From NCBI GenBank assembly GCA_014621425.1, contig JAANBB010000006.1:186001-250000 (forward strand): 64,000 nt of DNA. The letters run 5' to 3'. This DNA comes from Cylindrodendrum hubeiense. Lineage: Eukaryota > Ascomycota > Sordariomycetes > Hypocreales > Nectriaceae. The notes under the pieces are model-generated. The model was given only the letters and a program-made list of their open reading frames with translations, ran no database searches and was not told where the DNA came from. The translations under genes and the position numbers were made by a program. Shown here piece after piece: positions 32,041 to 43,326 of this stretch (position 1 is its first letter; each line of letters opens with the position of its first letter).

Positions 32041-33366
32041 TTATCCCAATGGTGTAAGACTGCCACGGAAGGGTTTCTGAACACTGGCCGCGTGTTCATC
32101 CTTGATCCTCCAGACACCTTTTGTCTCTGAATCCATCAAATTATATCCCGTATTTTCTGTTAGTCGATGGTAGGCCTCATGCTGATTCCCTGGTACACTG
32201 TCAAACAATAGGGGCTCCCATTGTGTCCCCTCTTGTTTCTCCTTCACCCTCATTTGTCGCTGCGCTTCCTCGACTTTGTTCTTCTCTGCAGAAGCGGTCC
32301 ACAAGTCACCTCCTTTTAAAGCGCCGATGACATGTTTCCACGCGTTCCTAGACTCCCAAGGGTCTTGGTTCTCGACGGCCTCGATATTCATGCTCGCCGG
32401 TCGGTTTTCGGAGGCATCCGCATCATACGTCTCCAAAATTTCTCCTGTCGACCCATCTTTCACCACCCAGCACTCGCTCCAGACTCCGGCCACCTCGTAA
32501 AGACATGAATTCTTGGATTGACTCGTGTGATACACACGTGCCTCGAAATAATTCTTCTTCTTACCTCTAAAAAAGCCCTTTCCCATAAAATTGATCTCTG
32601 ACACATAGCCTGTGCTTGAGATGATCTTGTATGTCCCCAGGATTTCAGGGTACAAGCAGCCAGATAAAAAGCCCCGCACTTGAACATCCGGGAACGGCAA
32701 AAGGTAATCCTCATCAAATTTGTCAATGTGAAGCATTGTGTGACCAATTTGACGGACATTCACCGTTCCAGAGAACGTCATTTCCACACGCGCATACCCG
32801 TCGGCGCGGATACCGTGCTCAGGGCTCGAAATGTGCACAGCTGTAATCGGTGGATGATGGCTGACCTGCTCAGACACTAGTTTCGTCGTGGCCTTGCAGT
32901 CTGGGTCGGCCCAAGATGAGAGGAACAACTCGCCGAGGAATGCATTCAGCGGCTTCTTGATGCTAACATTGGGTGCACCAGCGACATAAAGTTGGTTGCG
33001 GAGGCCAGTTAAAAATATACGCAACACCAAAAGACTTCGCTTTTGAGGATCTTCCTCGCCCGCTGGGGCTGTGAAAACGGAGGGTCGCTCCGCCCAGCTG
33101 TGAGGATTCTCAAGAACGGAAGACGGAGCCAGGAAAGACGGTGGCGATGTGATGTTTGCGAGATCTCCTTTGATGGATGAAAGCAGCTGGCATGATTAAT
33201 TAGCTTCGTTTTGGATTGTGCGATCGCAAGCTGGCGGAAGAGCACGCCAGGGTGGTGTCGCTGAGCATCACGAATCCCCTACCTTGACTAAGTCGAGTAA
33301 GCGGGAAGACATTGATTTGCTGTCAGCCTCGCTGACTTTCTCCGGGGTCACGTCTTTGAGCGACAT
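32041..33366 (-). CDS. Oxysterol-binding protein-related lipid transfer protein (Kes1/Osh4-like)
   Basis: Two exons, 33366-33283 (28 codons) and 33186-32041, joined in phase 0, give 409 residues. The length is close to yeast Kes1/Osh4, so this is a lone ORD lipid-binding domain without PH or ankyrin parts. The fingerprint SEQVSHHPPITA is intact; its two His bind the phosphoinositide headgroup. GELFLSSW, NFMGKGFFRGKKKNYFEARV and WSECWVVKDG also match the family. Residues 1-75 form the lid and linker region before the core. Kes1-type proteins exchange sterol and PI4P between membranes such as ER and Golgi. The gene is probably housekeeping or one of several paralogs. Confidence 0.92.
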
Positions 33367-34268
33367 TTTCGGTACTTGGATAGAGACTAGCGAGATGGGA
33401 AAAACAAAGGTCAACGAAGATGGTTATGTCTGTAAGCTCAAACGAATTTCTGTCTAACGGTGCCCCCCTGTTTTATGTATTTCTAGACTAGAGAATCGTA
33501 TGAAACAGGCCAATCGCTTAGTGGCTGGCAAATAAAAGTCAGGCGGCTAACAATCTAAGCCACGCAGATAGCTGGCAATCGAAAGTCATGCCGCTAACGA
33601 TCTAAGCCACGTTCACGGCCGGCGCCGGCGCAATGCATCTGCCCGACCTAGAAACTAAATATCTACAGGGGCTACTCTCCGAATTTGGTCACATTGACTG
33701 GGCACCTAGTTATAGAATGCACGGTGGACACAATACCCTTGGAAAACGGTTCACGGACGGGTGCTAGTAGCCTGATACGGCAAGACGACTCAAATTAAGT
33801 TCGGGTTGGAGCATGGGTCAAGGTTAGTGCGCTCATTCCGGGACCAAACATTCAATGAAGCTAGGCGAGTCTGAATCCATCTACAAACAATGACAAGACT
33901 CGCCAGGGGGCTTGAATTGGAAAAATTTAAATTGTCAAGATACCTCTTCTCTACATTATGAACCTGTATCTAGCAAGCTATTTTAGCTAGACCGCAGTAG
34001 CAGGTTTCACATCTTCCTCTACAGTATCAGATTATGTCAAACTACTGAGACTTTGAACCGGTCTCAAACAACCGGATTTCTTAGATCCGGTTTCAAGACT
34101 GTTACAACCCCTGTCTCAAGAGGTTCATCACAGCCCCTAGGATCAAAAATGCATCTATGCATTTAACAGCTGCCTCGAACCGTCTGTTAGATAGAAAACC
34201 AAAACTCCTATTGTCAACAAATTTATCCCTAATCCTTCTATCTGACATATGAATCTATAAAGTGATGC
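33367..34268. other. Intergenic region with tandem repeat
   Basis: Promoter of the OSBP gene at the left. A tandem duplication of ~45 bp lies at 33521-33611. From about 33950 to 34200 the sequence is low in complexity, with CCGGTTTC/ACCGG runs and a TGTTACAACCCC stretch that might be an old LTR end; I could not prove it. Confidence 0.4.
33521..33611. repeat. Two-copy ~45-bp tandem repeat
   Basis: Unit 1 (33521-33564) and unit 2 (33568-33611) share GCTGGCAA, AAAGTCA, CCGCTAAC or GCGGCTAAC and the 12-mer ATCTAAGCCACG, with a few changes. Confidence 0.7.
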
Positions 34269-35408
34269 TCAAATTGATGATCTGACAATGTTTCTCCCAG
34301 CAACTAAACCGCTCGCCTTCTCAGTGAACAGCGTTTTCCCCTTAGCCGCATTAACAACGAGACTAGGTACTTTTATCCAGTTGTACTGCCCCGTCCCCTT
34401 TTTCTTTCCGATGGTGACGAATACCTGCGGCGTCGCGGTCGGCTTCAATTTTTTGACATTTTCCGGATTCCCAGTGAGCACAGCATCCAAGTTGTCTGCC
34501 AAGTGAAGTGCCTGTCTCTCGGCGTAGATGAGTTGCTTGGCCTCAACATTGCCGACATCTCCAGCACCCCAGACGTTCTTCAATCCAGTAGCTCGTAACG
34601 TCCTGTCTAGTTTCAAGTTGCCTCGGTCGTCCATGAGCTGACCGGGCAAAAAACTGCTGTTTGGTCGCATCCCGTACAAGGGCAGATATATGTCCGCTGC
34701 GATCGTTTTGCCATCAGACAACGTGATTGAGGTTTTGTCACCAGTGTCGTCCACTGAGGTCACACGGAGGCCGCGGACGATTTTGACCTGCAATCTTTCG
34801 AGTTCCAGTGCTGCAGTTTTCCCAACTTCGGGACGCAGAAAAGGAAGAGGTTTGTCGCCCTCAATAATAAGCGTAATCTGCTTGGAATCGCCGTATGCAT
34901 AGCCAAGCTCTCCAGCAGTCTCAACGCCGGTGGGTCCACCACCGGCTATGATGATAGACTTGGCATTTCTCACGTTGCTTTGCAAGTAGTGCAACGCGTT
35001 GATGCTATCCTCGTAAGTACCCACTGTCGTGAACGGCAAGCGGCCTGGGTACGAAGATCCGGTGGCGATAACCAAGTGGGTGTAGGTAATAGTTTTGATA
35101 TCCGTCGCGACAGTGACATATACGCTGTTCGTTGTCGGGTCGATACCAGTGGCTGCACCGAGCATGAATTCGAAATTGTTCGTCGAATAATGCTCAAAAC
35201 CAGGCTCGATGGGGTGAAATAGATCAGAGTCCGCAAATTCGCCGGGGAGTATACCCCGTACAGCTGCAATGTTCCAGTAGTGATGGGTAGTTGGTGAGAC
35301 GAGGATAACTTTGAGCTGCTTGACCTTGGGTTTCGTGTACTTGAGTAGCTTGTGCGCCGTGCCGATACCGGCATAGCCTGCACCAATAATCACTACTGTC
35401 TCTGCCAT
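34269..35408 (-). CDS. FAD-dependent NAD(P)H oxidoreductase, AIF/FSP1-like
   Basis: Single exon, 379 residues from the ATG at 35408 (MAETVVIIGAGYAGIG). The longer ORF to 35531 adds a Cys/Pro-rich N-terminus unlike the family. It shows a pyridine-nucleotide-disulphide-reductase fold. The first Rossmann GxGxxG (VVIIGAGYAGIG, ~4-15) binds FAD. THLVIATGSSYPG is the ATG motif. The second dinucleotide site (SIIIAGGGPTGVETAGEL, ~140) binds NAD(P)H. KNVWGAGDVGN is the second FAD-binding GD motif. Fungal relatives are called AIF-like or AMID/FSP1-like and reduce quinones, usually at membranes. There is no obvious mitochondrial presequence or transmembrane helix. It is upstream of a Zn2Cys6 gene on the same strand. 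Confidence 0.88.
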   Translation of the reverse strand: MAETVVIIGAGYAGIGTAHKLLKYTKPKVKQLKVILVSPTTHHYWNIAAVRGILPGEFADSDLFHPIEPGFEHYSTNNFEFMLGAATGIDPTTNSVYVTVATDIKTITYTHLVIATGSSYPGRLPFTTVGTYEDSINALHYLQSNVRNAKSIIIAGGGPTGVETAGELGYAYGDSKQITLIIEGDKPLPFLRPEVGKTAALELERLQVKIVRGLRVTSVDDTGDKTSITLSDGKTIAADIYLPLYGMRPNSSFLPGQLMDDRGNLKLDRTLRATGLKNVWGAGDVGNVEAKQLIYAERQALHLADNLDAVLTGNPENVKKLKPTATPQVFVTIGKKKGTGQYNWIKVPSLVVNAAKGKTLFTEKASGLVAGRNIVRSSI

Positions 35409-36129
35409 TTTCGGTGTGGTGAGTTGTATGTGGTGACAAGGTGAATGCGTTGAGCTCGATGGGGGATTACAACGGCAGCAACCGTGTTTTACGTAGGTGA
35501 TTCCACTTGCGTGGCCATATCGAAGAAGCAATATTGCTATACGAACACTGAAACTCTAGACGACCCGTTCACGGACAAATGGGCAACCCGATAATTGCAC
35601 AGTCAGTCCGACGGTTCAAAGACTTGCCGGTCCTTGAAAGTAGATCGGGGTGGGTGGCTGTGTTCTCGTATTCGGGATAGATGTTGCGACGCTTAGCACG
35701 GGCACGGCTAGAAGCCGCGTATTCCTGCAAGACTACCATCCAGCCACGCACGTAGTCCAATCAGCCAAATTAAGGGATAGAAATGCTCAGCATCTGTTTA
35801 TGTGTTCTTGGACTTTTGTGCCCTGGAGCCAAGACATTTACAGGATGGAGAGGCATGTTTCATACCCGGCAGACAATTTTTGACGCGACTTCTCCATAGC
35901 GTTGATGGGGCAATGTTTATGGTCACTAACCAATATATTTTCTGGCGCTCTGCATAGTTTAAAAATGTTGAAATAAAAATCGTCGTTCTCCAGCAACGGG
36001 TGTATTATTTGTCCATGAGGCCAAAGGGGGTAAGTCATGACGTAACTTGGGCGTCGATAGTGACATCATTACTAGCTGTCTGTCGCGGTTGCCCTTGAAT
36101 GATGCAAACCGATCAATACCACTGCCCGC
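35409..36129. other. Intergenic region
   Basis: About 720 bases, including the promoter of the FSP1-like gene and the 3' end of the Zn2Cys6 gene. No further features seen. Confidence 0.4.
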
Positions 36130-37577
36130 TTATTCTCCGAGTATCTCAGCAACCTTCTTTTTCGGCCACTCGACCAATTCTAAAAAGTTTGCCTGGCCAC
36201 TGAGATGCATCAGAACTTCATCCAATAATTGTCGTGCCCAGCCTTCCAAGTACCAGAAATTCTTTTCAATGGTGGCGAGAAACACGCTGACATATGCAAG
36301 TAGAAGTAGCGCATGCGGGCGATATGAAATCAAATCCATGAGAAGATCGTCTTGAATATGATAGAGCCAGACAAAAATGTAGCCCGACTCAATATGTGAT
36401 GTGGAGAGAGCAACGAGGCCGAAGCTGGCTTCGAGATTGTCAACGGCCAGCTGGTACTGGCTGAGACTGTCAGGGGGGATTTCAGCCTTCTGAAAGGCCA
36501 GTAGCCTTGTAACGGCCTCGACGGTATCTGGAGGAAGACATGTACTCCCTAGGTCGAAATGGCTGCGCTTGCTTGTTAAGATCCACTGTGATCATGTGAA
36601 GGTGACTGAAAATTCACTCACTCTGTTAGGTATCTGGTTAACCCAAGTGGTGAGACGCTATAAAGCAACGGATGAAACTCGGAGTCGACAACGTTGCTCA
36701 TGAATGGTCTGATGGTTGACCTGACGCCTCGGAGAAGCCCAATCAGCCCAACAAGACTTTTTATAGGATTTCTCAACTTGCAGTGATCTATCCGAGTCGG
36801 GAGTGTGAGCATGTGAAGCATCAATAGTGATTTAAAGCTGTACAGAGCTGGCCAGTTTTCCGCGTTGATGTGCTCAAGCTCAGAGCGATAACCGATTGAC
36901 CCGATTGTTTGATGATAATCAGCCAAAGTGAGAAAGACGCTTCGATTGTTTGGTTCAAGATATGCCTTGTGTTCAGCGGCGATGGCAATTATGCCGTGCA
37001 TGACAAAGGAATATCGATAGCCTTGTCGAGGAATCGCAAGTTTCCAAACAGAAACAATATCTTTCCCGAGGGACAGGGTATCGGCCGTGACAGTGCAGTA
37101 GTGGTGCATAAGTTCGCAGCCATGGGCCCATAGTTCTTGTGGTGGGAATGGTGCAATCTTGTCATGGATGTGACTTGGAATGCAATCCCCCGCATCAAAC
37201 GGTGAAGGAGAGGCTGCGTGATCATCGGGCAGGACGGGGGCCTGACTAGGTTGCTCGGGAGATTCATTACGACGGATGATGACAATGGGAGGGTCCTCAG
37301 TTTGGTTCTTAAGGCTGCATGAAAGATCATGTCGTCTGCAGTTAAAACATGAGGGAGCAGTCTCATCGCACTAGACAGTAATCAGTATCCAGTGCGTGTC
37401 GACGAAGTCCAAACTGCGCGACTGGGTGGAACGCTAACATGAGATCGCACGTAAAGCATCACTAAATCGCCATGCCAGACATGAACAAGAGAGACGGGTA
37501 CGCACTTTTACCTTGCGACGTTTGCAATTGGTGCAACCCAACCGCGATTTGGTATGTGGGCGTCGGATCACCGGCAT
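36130..37577 (-). CDS. Zn2Cys6 transcription factor, Upc2-like type
   Basis: Three exons, 37577-37506, 37370-36622 and 36571-36130, give about 420 residues. The first intron splits the zinc cluster exactly after CTNCKRRKVK; the second exon supplies CDETAPSCFNCRRHDLSC. An acidic or Ser/Pro linker follows. The C-terminal two-thirds is the helical domain found in sterol-uptake-control/C6 regulators: ELMHHYCTVTADTLS, YSFVMHGIIAIAAEHKAYL, ADYHQTIG and ALLLLAYVSVFLATIEKNFWYLEGW. Nuclear DNA-binding regulator expected to recognise CGG-containing sites. It sits ~1.7 kb from the putative catabolic cluster that starts at 39318, divergent to it, which makes it the best candidate regulator of those genes (inference). 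Confidence 0.87.
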
Positions 37578-39317
37578 TGCTTTATCCCAGAGACGCGTAC
37601 TCGCACAAGAGCCCAAACAGGATGCGGCTGCGGAAAAGGGGAAAGCGAGGGAACGCGTGGACTGACCAAGATGGACTGGAGGATGGTGGGGGGCTTTGTT
37701 GGATTCCTCATTCATGATAAAATGGTCACCTCGGCACTGAGGAAGCTTGACCAGAACTCTGATAAGCGGAGACTAACAAGATAGATACGAATACGGATAC
37801 TCGCCATCGCTTCTCGATACGCGCTCCCGGACTGCGTTCCCGGACTAGCTAAGCGAAATGCAGTATAGTGCGAAGATCGTATCACGATGGATTATTAAGT
37901 GGCTTCGCGCACGGTTAGCGCCTAACTGGGGCTGTGAGGCCTCTTGCATGCATCAAGTGCCTCGCTTCCCTGTTGGGGCCTCGACGGCGGACTTGCGGGA
38001 CAATCTTTGCCCCGTAAACATCGGCAGGTAAATTTGGTGGATAGAAACCTTAAGTTTTAGGAAATACGAGATGCTTATTCAAAATTGCGAAGGGTTGGAC
38101 GTGTTGTCCAAGCTGAGGATTAGGCGGGTGTGATGCATAAAGAGCAGATTGATCTAGCGAAAAATATTTCTCAGTATTAACGAGCAGTTTCGGAATTGTT
38201 TCCATGTCATCTTTAATCTCTTCGGTCTATTATATTTTTTCTCAAGGCTGAGTCTACAAGAAGTTGCCACCTCGACTTTCTCCAAGGCATCAAAAGGTCG
38301 TTCCCCAATCCTCTTCTGGCATAAATCATGACTGCTCTACCTTAGAAGTGACAAAGCAACCTACTAAAGTAGTCCATGCACGATATAAGTATAAACAAAT
38401 TTATCATGAACCAAATTGGTGTTTATGAGTGGGAAAGAATTAGGCAAATGCTGCGGCTAGTTATCTGCTCTGGCTGAGCTAAGTGGGTCAATGCCTTCGT
38501 AAGACTCTACGTAACTAGCTACGCTTTGTCTCCTGGTGTTGTGTCTCTTCGTATCGTGTCTCGTTGTTCCATGTCTCATCATGCCGTAGTTTGTTGTGCT
38601 GTGTCCTGCGGTGTGGCAGCTGACTGCTGGTATTTCATGTCAGGCCTGAGCGACTACTTAGGCAGAGGAATACAGTTTGGCGATTTCCAATATCGTTATG
38701 CAATAGGGTAATTTCTGCTATCAAGAAATCATGATGAACCCATCTATTTTTATGCGGCGAAACACGTTTCCCTCTGAAAATCTGGTCATGTTGATTGTCC
38801 ATCATTTGATTCTCAGGAGTTAATTAGTATGATGTCCTGGCTATCCGATCAATCAAGGTTGATGGTATAGGGTAGGCGGCCAGATTTGGGCGCTGGCGGG
38901 ACACGTCCAAACCAACCAAACGACGCAGTCTCAGCAACACTCCTGGCTCCCCAAATCGAGGATGAAAAGGTCAAGTGGGTAAGATTGCAAAGAAAGCTCG
39001 TTGACCCACAGATAAGAAGCGATGCGTGATCCGGCTAGGATATTGCCGGTTTCGGCGGCATCACGAGAACAGCCCAAGCTAGCGGATGAACAGGGCCGTT
39101 GCTGACTTATCCGGATACCATTTGAAGCGCGCCTCTTCGTATTGCAGGTGACTCGCCTGGAAAACATCCCAACACGTAGAATTGTGTATGAGCCCCTGTT
39201 AACTCCCAAACGCTTTGACAGAGCGTTTCTATATCCTTCTCCTTCGACTTGATTGGGCCCAACAAGCTCCTTCCTTGACGACTTCACTGTTCTCATCCCA
39301 ATATCCCCGCATTTGCC
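37578..39317. other. Divergent promoter region between Zn2Cys6 gene and FAD oxidase A
   Basis: About 1.7 kb. A degenerate TGTGTCTC/TTGTTG repeat lies around 38525-38620. Near the right end a TTGCCGGTTTCGGCGG element (39043-39058) matches one upstream of the paralogous oxidase at 49159. No coding evidence. Confidence 0.45.
39043..39058 (+). promoter_or_regulatory. Shared promoter motif of FAD oxidase A (CGGTTTCGG core)
   Basis: TTGCCGGTTTCGGCGG, ~260 bp upstream of the ATG at 39318. The same 13-mer frame with one change (TTGCCGGTCTCGGCG) is at 48743-48757 upstream of the paralog. CGG spacing suits a Zn2Cys6 factor. Confidence 0.5.
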
Positions 39318-40853
39318 ATGTCGACCTGCGTTCCACCCCCAAATGGCATGGAGTCCTTTTGGAGGAAGGATCCTGGGCAATTGGACGACTACCGATCAAC
39401 ACCCAATCTTCCAGCGAATTGCGATATTGTGGTTATTGGCGCTGGGTACTCTGGCGCGAGCATTGTGACTCAGCTTCTCTCTCGACCAACTGAAAAGCCG
39501 CCGTCAATCTTAGTTTTAGAAGCGAGACAGCTGTGTTCTGGAGCCACCGGGCGAAATGGTATGATATGAATACTGAAAAAGCACCAGTACTGACTTCTCT
39601 CAGGTGGTCATCTAAAGCCAGATTCCTATTACTCCATCTCGAGACTGGCAAATGAATACGGTGTGGAAGCAGCTGCTGAGGTTGCTAATTTTGAGTCTGC
39701 AAATGTTGAAGCGGTATCCGAGTTCATTCGTGAAGAAAAGGTGGATTGTGATTTCGTTGTCACCCGGGCCATCGATGTGCAATTCTCAGAGGAGCACCAA
39801 GACCGAGTAAAGGCGGGATACGATAGATTGGTGGCAGCGGGTGTCGAGGCGACCAAAAAGACGTACTGTGCGCCAGCAGAGCATGCAGAGACGGTGAGTA
39901 CTTTTGCACATCAGGTATACGCTACGAACTATCACTCAACTGACACTGGTGGAGATCTCTGGAGTCAAAGGTGCAAAAGGCTGCTTCAGCTACACAGCTT
40001 GCCACCTCTGGCCATACAAGCTCATCCATCACATGTTCTCGAAAGCTATTGCGCAGGGTGTGAATATGCAAACAAACACTCCTGTCCAAGAAATCTCATC
40101 AGCGCCTGATACCGATGGGTTTTGGATTCTGAAGACCGGTCGAGGCAATGTTAGGGCCAGAAAGGTTATAGTAGCGGCCAATGCGTACACAGCAGCACTC
40201 CTCCCGGAGTATTCGGAACGAATCATACCCTACCGAGCTATCTGCAGCCATATCGTGACACCAGGCAAAGCGCCGTTTCTGAACAATACATATGCTCTTC
40301 GGTTTGCAGACTGGGACTTCGACTACCTCATTCCGCGTCCAGATGGCAGTATCATCGTCGGCGGTGCTCGCAGGGCATACATCAGGCATTTAGAGGATTG
40401 GTATGGGAATGTCGATGATACCAAGCTGATTGACGGAGCCCGGAATTATTTTGACGGCTATATGCAGAGGCATTTCAGTGGATGGGAGAACAGTGAAGCT
40501 TACGTGGATGATATCTGGACCGGAAGTACGTATCCTATTCCCCCCTTCTCAGTGTTCAGACATGGGAGTTTTCTGATCTTCTAATAGTTATGGGCTACTC
40601 ATCTGACCGCCTGCCGCGTGTGGGCCCAATCCCAGGTCGTCCTGGAATGTTCATCATGGGGGGCTTTTCGGGACATGGCATGCCGCAGGTCTTCTTATGC
40701 GCACAAGGACTCGCCGACATGATCCTGGGCGCTCAGAGCTATAAGGACACGGGTTTACCTCGATTGTTTGAAGAGTCAAAAGCGCGCCTCGAAGACAGTA
40801 GGAACAGGGTCAAAGAACTATATGACTCTGTCCCACTGCCTCCGAAGCTTTAG
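39318..40853 (+). CDS. DAO-family FAD-dependent oxidoreductase A
   Basis: Four exons, 39318-39558, 39604-39893, 39955-40525 and 40588-40853, give 455 residues. The FAD Rossmann motif CDIVVIGAGYSGASIV is at ~37-52, then VLEARQLCSGATGRNGGHLKPD, the region lining the flavin in DAO and GMC-like amine oxidases. The middle substrate domain includes SGVKGAKGCFSYTACHLWPYK. DYLIPRPDGSIIVGGARR and FSGHGMPQV form the C-terminal FAD-contacting part. The family oxidises amines, sarcosine, D-amino acids or gamma-glutamylputrescine with release of aldehyde or oxo acid. No signal peptide or peroxisomal SKL tail (ends PLPPKL). A paralog lies at 49159-50660, ~55% alike by eye. The exact substrate is unknown. 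Confidence 0.9.
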
Positions 40854-41537
40854 TCTGGATTACAAGATGGTTCTCTGAAATGAAGAAATTTGCATTATTT
40901 TGTAAAAGCGTGCCGTTTCAACGATACAAATATCCTATAACAAACCTGTGAATTCTCAATTACTTCATCTATGCGATTCCTTTCATCAAATACTATTGGC
41001 GCACAAAAAGATTTTTCGCACTTTGTGCGGTGAATTCATCGGGGATCTCTCCCGAGGGTCGGGTAGAGGGCCCGTGGTAGAATCTCATCAGCGACAGGCA
41101 TGATTGGGCATTGACTTCGAGCGGTTTCGGACGGTGAGTCAGGCAAAATAAAGGTTAATACTCATAGAGTTATTGATCGTGGCACGATTCCCCCATAAAA
41201 TTCCCACGTGGGTAGCAGTCGGCAGCTGGGTGAGCCGGTCCCGTCAGCAGAGGTCATCGTGGTATCTATGTAACTATTTGTAGGCTGAAGCTAATTTGGG
41301 AATGGTCTCCGATACTAGGCATGATCCACATACCCCTCTCACCAATTCTTCGGGTTTCACCTTCCAATTGTGCAAGTTGATAATGTGGATTATAAATGCA
41401 ATATTATATGGAGGACCCGATTAGTACATCTGTACTACAATATCTGGCAACCCTCAGCCGCCGTTCTCTTCCTTTCTTAACCCCTCCCCATTCCCATCAA
41501 GTCAGCGAGAGGCACGGCATTTACAAAGAAATTCAGC
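40854..41537. other. Intergenic/promoter region of MFS gene
   Basis: About 680 bases between two plus-strand genes. A CGGTTTCGG core is at 41122-41130. Otherwise nothing. Confidence 0.4.
41122..41130 (+). promoter_or_regulatory. CGGTTTCGG motif upstream of MFS
   Basis: Identical to the core of the oxidase A element; ~410 bp upstream of the ATG at 41538. Confidence 0.4.
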
Positions 41538-43017
41538 ATGACAACAACCCAGATCCAGTGCTCTGTCGAGCTTCAACCGGCGGTGATGATATCTCGCATC
41601 CCGCAACCAGTTTCATGGCCAACGACGGAGCGAGAATCCTTCAATACAGAGGACCGGATTGGACCCGTGCAGGATTTTCACGATCCCGAGCAGGAGTTCT
41701 CGCTTCCTCCAGTCGACGGCGGCAAGCAGGCTTGGTGCTTTCTCGCGGCGTGCTTCTGTGTTGACGCACTTATCTGGGGTTTGTTCTCCGCTTGTCTCTT
41801 CTAGATTCGTGGTACTAATTCCTCCACTAGGCTTCCCTCTTACCTTTGGTGTGTTCCAGAATTACTACAGCACCCATGCCCCTTTGGCCGGTTCAACCAA
41901 CATCGCCGTCATCGGCACATGCGCCACTGGAGCCATGTACTTTAGTGCTCCCATCATCATCTTGATTTTCCGAGTTATCCCGCGGTGTGCCCGCTGGGCA
42001 CCTATCACGGGCCTTATCATTGCCTGCCTCGCCCTTGCCACGTCCTCGTTCGCGACTACCGTGCCCCGTTTAATTATAACACAAGGCCTCTTATATGGCA
42101 TTGGCGGCTCTATCGCATATATCCCTTGCATCCTCTACGCAGATGAGTGGTTCGTCCGACGGAAGGGCTTGGCCTACGGCATCATGTGGTCTGGTACCAG
42201 TCTCGCCGGCATCGTTCTTCCGCTGCTCATGGAAGCACTGCTCTCTCATTTTGGCCACCAGATCACCCTTCGCATATGGACTGGTGTCCTCTTCGCTCTC
42301 TGTGCCCCTGTGTCCTACTTTATTAGACCACGTATCCCGCCTACCAGCGCGCATAGCTCAAGCTATGCCTTCCAAAATCCTCTGTCCAACTTTCGCTTCC
42401 TCCTCAGCGGCCCCTTTGCTCTCTTCCAGCTCGCAAATGTCGTCGAGGCTCTTGGGTATTTCCTCCCGTCTATTTACCTTCCCTCTTACGCACAATCATT
42501 CCTTGGCGCCGCTTCATTCCCCGCTGCTGCAACACTTCTGTGCTGCAACGTCGCCAGCGCTATGGGCTCTATTGCTATGGGCTGGTTTGTTGATCACCTC
42601 CACGTATCATCATGTTTGATGCTCTCCTCTGTTGGAGCCACCATTAGCTCTATTGTTCTATGGGGCCTGTCATCTAATATGCCGGTGCTGTATCTCTTTT
42701 GCATTGTTTACGGTCTATTCGCAGGAGCCTACTCTTCTGCATGGCCTGGTATCATGATTAACACTGTAGATCGTGAGCGGGCCAAGGGTCGTGGAGTCGA
42801 CCCCATGTTAGTGTTTGGCTGCTTATGCTCCGGACGGGGAGTTGGAAACATGCTTTCTGGCCCGTTGAGTGAGGCACTCTTCAAGAGCCAGCTGTGGAAT
42901 GGAGAAGTCGGATTCGGCTACGGTAGTGGATACGGCATTTTAATTGTGTTTACAGGAGTTACTGCCCTTCTTGGAGGGAGCACCTACGTATGGAAGCGGA
43001 TTGGGTGGTTGGTATAG
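41538..43017 (+). CDS. MFS monocarboxylate-type transporter (cluster permease 1)
   Basis: Two exons, 41538-41778 and 41831-43017, give 475 residues. The N-terminal ~65 residues are hydrophilic. PPVDGGKQAWCFLAACFCVDALIWGFPLTFGVFQNYY is the family's first helix with the (D/E)GGxxAW start. Then come twelve helices with GTCATGAMYFSAPIII, YADEWFVRRKGLAYGIMWSG (the helix 4-5 signature) and a long loop YFIRPRIPPTSAHSSS between the halves. Monocarboxylate-porter homologs in fungi carry organic acids or are orphan carriers. Placed between two oxidases and next to a second permease, it likely imports the pathway substrate or exports a product (inference). Confidence 0.88.
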
Positions 43018-43326
43018 AATAAGATATAACAGTCATGAAGAAGCACTTCTATTTCAAATTCTGAAGATGCCTAATCGGATGGACGCGGAGTGGAATGTCT
43101 TGGTTAATTTGATGCAAGTATGACCTATTGACGGACCATGAGAAGATGAGAGAATGCGCGTGTAGAATCAGTTGGTTAGTGACTTAGAAGCATTGATGGT
43201 TATCGAATAATCTACTCTAGAATCAGAGTACCTGTGATCAAGAGTCATGAATGAATGTCTGGCTTCGGATAAAGGATATGATATCAAAGCTATCTCGAGC
43301 AAATATACAATCATTGCCCAGGAATC
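43018..43326. other. Convergent 3' intergenic gap
   Basis: About 310 bases between the stops of the two MFS genes. AT-rich; holds both 3' ends only. Confidence 0.5.

Noticed and set aside
34050..34190. Possible LTR end (TGTTACAACCCC) and CCGGTTTC runs
   Set aside because: No second LTR, primer-binding site or retro-element coding sequence visible.
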